Source of the DNA: Deinandra increscens subsp. villosa | Lineage: Eukaryota > Streptophyta > Magnoliopsida > Asterales > Asteraceae | Direction: 5' to 3' | Assembly (NCBI GenBank): GCA_039602395.1 | Contig: JBCNJP010000013.1 | Coordinates: 22,519,254-22,583,253, forward strand | Length of the DNA: 64,000 nt | Part shown: piece after piece, positions 57,394 through 64,000 of the stretch | Layout of the letters: every line of letters begins with the position of its first letter | Numbering within the stretch: position 1 is the stretch's first letter | Program-made: the position numbers and the translations under genes | Notes under the pieces: generated by a model | Told to the model about the DNA's origin: nothing | What the model saw: the letters and a program-made list of their open reading frames with translations, nothing else | Database searches by the model: none

Positions 57394-60300
57394 GGAATCG
57401 ATCTTATGCCTTTCCCGATTGGTAGTTTTGATGTCATAGTAGGAATGGATTGGTTATCTGAAAACCGAGCTGAAATTTTATGTCAAGAAAAAGTGATTCG
57501 TATCCCACTCAAAGAAGGTGAAGTGTTAACAGTTCAAGGTGAAAAAGGTGGAACGGTTACCGGTATTATTTCGTTTCTTAAAGCTCAAAAGTGCCTTCGT
57601 AAAGGACACATCGCGATCCTTGCAAACGTCACCGACACGACACTTCCCGAGCGTAGAATCAACGACTACCCGATAGTCCGCGACTTCCAAGATGTATTTC
57701 CTGATGATTTGCCTGGTTTGCCTACATTTCGACAAGTCGAGTTTGGAATCGACTTAGCTCCCGGAGCGGCTCCGATTGCACGCGCACCGTACCGTTTAGC
57801 GGTAAGCAAACTCAACGAACTCTCCGCACAACTTCAAGAGTTACTCGACAAAGGATTTATTCATCCAAGTTCATCTCCATGGGGAGCACCGGTATTGTTT
57901 GTTAAGAAGAAAGATGGAACGTTCCGAATGTGTATCGACTACCGAGAGCTTAACAAGGTTACGATCAAGAATCGGTATCCACTTCCTCGAATCGACGATC
58001 TTTTCGACCAACTGCAAGGTTCGAGCTACTACTCAAAGATTGATCTACGGTCTGGATATCACCAACTTCGTGTTCGTGATGAAGATATCCCCAAGACTGC
58101 TTTTAGAACTCGGTATGGTCATTACGAGTTTTTAGTTATGCCGTTTGGGCTAACTAATGCGCCTGCTGTGTTTATGGATCTGATGAATCGGGTGTGCAAG
58201 CCGTACCTCGATCAGTTTGCGATAGTTTTCATTGACGATATTTTAATCTACTCCAAGACAAAGGAAGAACACGAGAGTCACCTACGACTTATCTTGGAAT
58301 TACTCCATAAGGAACAGCTTTACGCCAAGTTTTCAAAGTGCGACTTTTGGATTCGCGAAGTCCAGTTTCTTGGACACATTATTAATCAGAATGGAATTCA
58401 TGTCGACCCAGCTAAAGTGGAAGCTATCAAGAATTGGTCTACTCCGAGAGCGCCGACCGAAATCCGACAGTTTTTAGGACTTTCCGGATATTACCGAAGA
58501 TTCATCAAGGGTTTCTCGCAACTGGCTCAACCCTTAACAGCTTTAACGCACAAAGGAGTGCAATATAGATGGGGTGAAAAAGAAGAACACGCGTTTCAAA
58601 CTCTTAAGGACATGTTATGTTCAGCTCCGATTCTCTCGTTACCCGAAGGGGTAGACGACTTCGTGGTTTACTGCGATGCATCCATTCAAGGACTCGGTTG
58701 CGTGTTGATGCAACGAGACAAAGTGATTGCCTACGGGTCCAGGCAACTGAAGGTTACTGAGAAGAATTATACAACACATGATTTGGAATTAGGAGCCGTT
58801 GTATTTGCACTTAAGATTTGGAGACATTACCTCTACGGAACAAAGTGCACGATATTTACCGACCACAAAAGCTTACAACACATCTTTGAACAAAAGGACC
58901 TCAATATGCGACAATGAAGGTGGGTCGAGCTACTAAATGATTATGACTTAGCGATTAAGTATCACCCGGGAAAAGCCAATGTTGTGGCTGATGCCTTAAG
59001 CCGAAAAGAGTACGAAAAGCCTCGACGAGTACGAGCGCTGCAACTTACCATTCACACGGGACTGCCGGATCGAATCCGCGATGCCCAACAAGAAGCTTTA
59101 AAAGAAGAAAATTTCGCAGCTGAAGCACTGCGAGGGGTGGATGGTAACTCTGAAATTAAGTCCGACGGACTCAGGTATTACAATGACAGAATTTGGATTC
59201 CTTTACTTGGGAATCTCCGTGAGCTCGTAATGGACGAGGCTCACAAATCAAGGTATTCGGTGCACCCTGGATCGGACAAAATGTACCAAGATTTGAAGAA
59301 CTTGTATTGGTGGCCGAATATGAAAGCCGACATTGCGCGATATGTGGCTAAGTGTTTAACATGCTCAAGAGTTAAGATCGAGTACCAAAAGCCTTCTGGA
59401 TTATTACAGCAACCAAAGATCCCAGAATGGAAATGGGAGGATATCTCCATGGATTTCGTAACGGGACTACCTCATCGATCGAATCGACCGGATGCGATTT
59501 GGGTTATCATTGATCGACTAACCAAATCTGCACACTTTATTCCAATGAGGGAAGGTGACAATATGGATAAGTTAACGAAGCTGTATCTTGACCGAATTGT
59601 GGCACTTCATGGGGTGCCTAAGACCATTATCTCCGACCGAGATCCTCGATTTACTTCCCGACTGTGGCAATCTATGCAAGACGCACTGGGAACCAGACTG
59701 GATATGAGTACAGCTTATCACCCGCAGACCGATGGTCAGACAGAACGAACTATTCAGACTTTGGAAGACATGCTCCGAGCTTGCGTTCTCGACTTCGGTA
59801 AAGACTGGGAGGCTCACCTTCCGTTGGTGGAGTTCTCCTACAACAACAGTTATCATACGAGCATCGGTGCAGCACCTTTTGAAGCTCTTTATGGCAGAAA
59901 ATGTAGATCGCCCGTGTGTTGGGCTGAAACGGGTGAGAAAGGACTTACTGGACCGGAAATCATTCATGATACAACTGAACGAATTATTCAAATCAGAAAT
60001 CGGATAGCCGCAGCACGTGACAGACAAAAGAGCTATGCCGACAAACGCCGTAAACCTTTGAAGTTCGAGGTAGGCGACAAGGTACTATTGAAGGTATCTC
60101 CCTGGAAGGGAGTGATACGCTTCGGAAAGCGTGGAAAGCTGAATCCTCGCTATATCGGTCCATTTGAAATCATTGGGGAAGTAGGCCCGGTGGCCTACCG
60201 ATTACAACTCCCTGCCAAACTCGATGGAGTTCACAACGTGTTTCACGTCTCGAATCTGAAGAAATGTCTGGCTGAAGACACTGAAATAATTCCCTTGGAG

Positions 60301-60519
60301 GAATTGGAAATTGACGAGCATCTGAGATTTATTGAACAACCAGTAGAAATCATGGGACGCGAGGAGAAAGCCCTCAAACGTAGCAAGATTCCGATCGTCA
60401 AGGTTCGATGGAACTCAAGGCGTGGACCTGAATACACATGGGAACGAGAGGATCAGATGAAGAAAAAGTATCCTCACTTGTTCGGGCAAACGTCCACGGA
60501 AACTCAAGGTATGATTTAA
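57394..60519 (+). pseudogene. pol: RT, RNase H, integrase and chromodomain part of the D polyprotein
   Basis: It resumes in phase directly after the CACTA target duplication. The protease tail holds DVIVGMDWL. RT: PYRLAVSKLNEL, GAPVLFVKKKDGTFRMC, the catalytic box FIDD (about 58229-58240) and KCDFW. RNase H: YCDASIQGLGCVL and TDHKSLQ. TGA at 58915-58917 interrupts the RNase H end (NMRQ, then RWVELL in the same frame), perhaps an Arg codon changed at a CpG. Integrase: zinc-binding HPGSDK to CLTCSRVK, catalytic D of SMDFVTG, D of ISDRDPRF and E of QTERTIQ. After the GPFEI module a chromodomain-like end (VKVRWNSRRGPEYTWERE) marks a Tekay/Del chromovirus. Otherwise intact to the stop near 60517. 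Confidence 0.93.
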
Positions 60520-60524
60520 TTTTG

Positions 60525-60565
60525 GGGACCAAAATTCCTTTAACAGGAGGAGGATGTGGCGACCC
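60525..60565 (+). promoter_or_regulatory. Decayed first polypurine-tract copy of element D
   Basis: GGGGACCAAAATTCCTTTAACAGGAGGAGGA and GTGGCGACC resemble the true tract and LTR start about 118 bp downstream. Confidence 0.55.
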
Positions 60566-60650
60566 TAAAACTTTTGCTTTCTTTCCCCAGCAACTAGCAA
60601 CAAGCAACAACGACAGCCGAGGCTGCGAACGCTACAACGCAAGAATAATT

Positions 60651-60683
60651 TTCGGGACGAAAATTCCAATTACAAGGGGATGA
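60651..60683 (+). promoter_or_regulatory. Polypurine tract of element D
   Basis: CGGGACGAAAATTCC then ACAAGGGGATGA immediately before the 3' LTR start TGTGACAT. Confidence 0.88.
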
Positions 60684-63324
60684 TGTGACATCCGAGAATT
60701 CCAAGGTTAACTTCCGTTAGACAACCTCCGTTAGTTACGTTATAAGTATTAACTTAGTAACTAATGCTTAACTAGGCCGAATACGTCCACGACCTTTGGT
60801 TGATCACCGAACCCGTCCATATGTGTTATGTGTTTATTTATTTATGGTAATTATGTGCAACATGATTTAAACGCATGATTATTATTAAAAGCATGACTAT
60901 TTGTTTAATTGCTTAATTGTGTATTCACGTATTTATTATTATTAGCATGACAAATTATTTAATTGTGTATTTATGTGATTAATCGAGTAATTAGAATGTA
61001 TGCATTTATTTTAATCATGGGCTAATGATGGACTAATCATTGGGGCCCAAATCCCAATGATAAGCCCAAAGGAGGCTTTAGTATTTAAGGGAAATAAAAC
61101 CCTAATCTCCATTTAATCCTTACATCACATAAAACACACACACACACACTCCCACTCTCTCTCTCTCTCGTTGGATCATTGCTGATCAGCCAAGACCAGC
61201 TGTGAATCACCGTGATCTCAGCCTTGAAGATCATCCATCGAGCCCGGAAATCAAACCGTGAGTCCCCAAAACCATTTTTCTTGCATTTCTATGTGTTTTC
61301 TTAAAAAGCATGACCAAATCTTCATGGAATCGTTTGATCTTCTAATATGATGCTTAGGAATGCTAGATCTAACATAAAGACTGCAACTTTACGTGTAAAA
61401 TCATGCCATAATGAAGATCCATGCTAGTTAGGTCATTTTATGCTTAAAAGTGTTCTTGGAGATTTGATGGTGAAAATCCATGTTTAAGGTGTTAAATTTG
61501 CTTGTTTAATGTTGGTAAATGTTTATGCATGCTAGATACTGAATTACATGAAGTATGGAAGCCATCAGAATGATTTTTTGTCAAATTTACGAGTTTTCTG
61601 CGACCAGCGAAACTGACAGATTCGTTAGGCGAAACTGTAGTTTCGCAAACTGTTTGAATCTCCTTCCAGCGACACTATACAGCGAAACTATAGTGTCGCC
61701 TGTGAAACTAAGTGTATTGCTCGAACGAAACTACCGAGCGAAACAACCATAGACTCCTGAACGAAAGTTCAAATCAGTTTCGAGCGAAACTAGATAGCGA
61801 AACTATGCCATCAGTTTCGAGCGAAACTATCTAGCGAAACTGTGCCTTATATGAACGAAAGTTCAAACCAGTTTCGGGCGAATCTAGCCAGCGAAACTGT
61901 GTCATCGGGCATTCCCTAGCGAAAGTGCTGCCCGTGCATATAGCGAAACTGTGTAGCGAAACTGTGCCAGACCTAAACCCAAACTTGTGCAACTTATTTG
62001 AATGTTATGCCATGACTTACATGTTTATGCAATAATGAAACATGCTTTGATTTCTGAGTAATGTGAACCCTCGTTTATGATCAACCATCGGTGTCGTGTG
62101 TCGGTATGTCGAGTCGTAGTTCCAACGTGCTATGTTATGGGCCATAGTGACGTAGTTAAAAGTTTAGACACAACCTAACACCTAAGACCTTAATGTGATT
62201 ATTAGGTCTTCGTTAGCAAACATAATTGGATTATTTGAAGCATAAGCTGAGCAACCTAAGGTGAGTTTCACTAGCCCTTTAATTGTGAGCCCGTTTGGGT
62301 CACAACGAATTTACTTAACGGAAAACAACGCTGACATCTTGAGATATTGCCAAATGGAATATCTGTTATGGAAGTTGGAGTGTTCTATGGAAAGCACTTG
62401 CAACTGTCCATCCTTGGGGTTTCAAATGAAATCCGGAACAATCATTTTGACACTTAAACTCTTTTTAGGATTTCAAATGAAATACCAGAATAAACGGTTT
62501 TAATATGACTAGTGTAGGTTAAAGTCTAAACCAAATGATATCACATGATTTCTAAGGATGCCTTAAAACTTAAAAGTCCTCAACAATTTAGTACCATTAA
62601 TTTGCAAAGCGAGGGGATGTTGGGTAGATCTACTGAGGGTTTGACAAACCCTGCTCCGCGGTACACAAATGTGTAGCCAACCGGTTGGAGGCCGAACGGA
62701 GTTCAATATCAGCCTATGTTAGTTGTGGGTCCCATGAGGAACACAACTGGAGGCACAAACCATCGGCAAATGCTGAACTCTGTTACATCAGCTTTGGTAC
62801 GAACTTCCTTAGTGCATGGAAACCGGATTAGCTACCCGCGATATCGGTTGACCGCTTTAATCTTTACTTAACTAGTACATATTCGATAATTCAGCACTTA
62901 GCATTGTTTTGCAAAACTACTACTTATTTATATGTTGGTACATACGCTTATGAGACCGGGCCGCTGCATGACATGCCCGCTGTGAACTCACCAACCGTTA
63001 GGTTGACACTTGTGTGGTTTTCACTTTTGCGGATCGCTGAGGAGTATCCACCAGAGGTTGGCATGGCACCCGAAGTTACATTATTTCATTTTGAACTTAA
63101 ATTTGGGAATTGAACGACAAATTATGTTTTGTAATTAAAGCACGTGGTTAGTGCTAAGGTACTCATGTTTTTCTTTCCGCTGCAAAACTCTTAAACTGTT
63201 TTGTGATGAATGTTTGGACTTTACTCTGATTCGTTTAGTATTTGTAACTAACGGTTGTGGTCCTGGTTTGCTCGCACCCCTTAACGGTATAAATTCCGTT
63301 AGTGGTTAATTTGGGGGTGTGACA
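60684..63324 (+). repeat. 3' LTR of element D
   Basis: 2641 bp, TGTGACATCC to TGTGACA, followed by TSD copy ATTAT. It carries the AGCGAAACT array at 61605-61965. About 33 differences from the 5' LTR were noted, including small indels at 31913, 32060 and near 33840. Confidence 0.94.
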
Positions 63325-64000
63325 ATTATTCAAAGCAATAATGATGGAATTTAAAGGTTAAAGGCATGTTGTACTTTCGGTTTGTCGATCATCCTTTTAT
63401 GTCCATATGCATTTTTGATTTGTTGCCTCGTTAAAAAACCTTATCTGGGAAAACCCTATGGGAAAAAACCAAGATCAAGGAAAAAGAGTGCAACACGCAT
63501 CATTCTTCAATCGAGAAAAAATTCTTCAAAATGCATTCAATTAAGCAGATTTTGATAAAACTGGTCATCAAGTCCCCCAGTCCTTATGCTGTTTTTGAAG
63601 AAAAAATGGCTAAGGACGACATCGTGCAATTTGGAAGAGAGAATGCATGTATTACTAACTTTCTCAGTTTTTATGTTGGATTGCATATGCATGTGTTATT
63701 GGGACATTTGCGTTGGAGATTCTGTGACGAGCCGCATCCGCAAGTGCAGTGAGTAACTTCCTTGTCAGATAGACGTTCGGCGTGACAGTACTTGAGTACT
63801 GGTAGGGGATACGTGTCGACTCAGTATTATCTTGACAAGACAGTTTTTCAGTTTTTTGAATTTTGAATTTAAACTGTCAAGAGAGTTATTATAAAACCCT
63901 TTTAACTTCATAATCTTTTCTTTCTTCTTCACTTTTCTTCCCTTCTCTCGTCTGCCGTTATTCTCTCTTTCTCAAACCCTAAGCATTTCTTCGCGAGAGT
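63325..64000. other. Right flank of D with a promoter-like edge
   Basis: TSD ATTAT, then AT-rich sequence. A reverse GGGGGACTTGATGA word lies at 63565-63578, as in the two LTR-like pieces near 27499 and 31419. At 63880-64000 a TATA-like TTATAAAACCC is followed by a CT-rich leader, which looks like a promoter and 5' UTR of a gene beyond the window. The 73-codon frame at 63531-63752 has no domain. Confidence 0.45.

Larger units (their letters stand above)
31443..63324 (+). mobile_element. Element D: Tekay/Del-type Ty3/gypsy chromovirus (31.9 kb with nested insert)
   Basis: Target duplication ATTAT lies at 31438-31442 and 63325-63329. LTRs at 31443-34079 and 60684-63324 share about 2.64 kb. A tRNA-Met PBS follows at 34083. 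Gag-protease (34626-36146) and RT-RNaseH-integrase-chromodomain (57394-60519) are parts of one polyprotein gene cut by the CACTA element E (36147-57390). Without E the element is about 10.6 kb, normal for Tekay/Del. I noted about 33 differences between LTRs, so it is the oldest insertion on this side. Confidence 0.95.

Overview
The window looks like plant nuclear DNA made almost entirely of nested transposable elements. The env-like open reading frame, the long-LTR Tekay/Del-type chromoviruses and the gag-only copia element resemble repeats I know from Asteraceae (daisy family) genomes. That placement is recognition from memory, not a search. I found no ordinary single-copy host gene. The only host-derived coding sequence I can name is a two-exon fragment of plastid enoyl-ACP reductase inside a Helitron.

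Layout, left to right. (A) 1-18441: a Ty3/gypsy-type element with long LTRs and no readable gag-pol. The window starts inside its 5' LTR, and its 3' LTR is split by Helitron 1 (8258-17256). Helitron 1 in turn holds a complete non-autonomous LTR retrotransposon (11459-15472; TSD GGTAT; LTRs that read as identical). (B) 18442-21965: the 3' part of a Ty1-copia, SIRE-like element with a three-hairpin cassette, a TATA promoter with palindromic motifs, a leader intron and an env-like ORF. It runs into a 500-N gap. (Helitron 2) gap to 27303, with the enoyl-ACP reductase fragment. 27304-31442 holds LTR-like pieces, a decayed gypsy-type transposon protein gene (PF04195-like) and the start of a copia-like element. 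(D) 31443-63324: a 31.9-kb nested Tekay/Del chromovirus with TSD ATTAT. Its polyprotein gene is cut between protease and reverse transcriptase by (E), a 21.2-kb CACTA (En/Spm) transposon at 36147-57390 with TSD TTA. E carries a TNP2-like transposase (+), an 11-exon Ptta/TNPA-like gene (-), two small unassigned ORFs, a satellite array and ~150-bp subterminal repeats. (C) 41935-48124 is a gag-only Ty1-copia element inside E's satellite, with TSD CCTCG. 63325-64000 is flank with a promoter-like stretch at the window edge.

Insertion order can be read from nesting and LTR divergence. D is oldest (about 33 LTR differences noted over ~2.64 kb), then E inside D, then C inside E (1 difference in 346 bp). 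On the left, A (5 differences in 1148 bp) precedes Helitron 1, and the LTR element inside Helitron 1 shows no LTR difference over 590 bp.

Most unusual signals: (1) a cassette of three consecutive ~60-nt hairpins in B and again in C, where stem sequences change between modules but stay complementary while much of the interior is kept, as expected of a conserved RNA structure; (2) nearly every element carries its own short, often palindromic motif array in non-coding DNA near its promoter, leader or introns; (3) the env-like ORF appears to have its own TATA promoter, leader hairpin and spliced 5' UTR.
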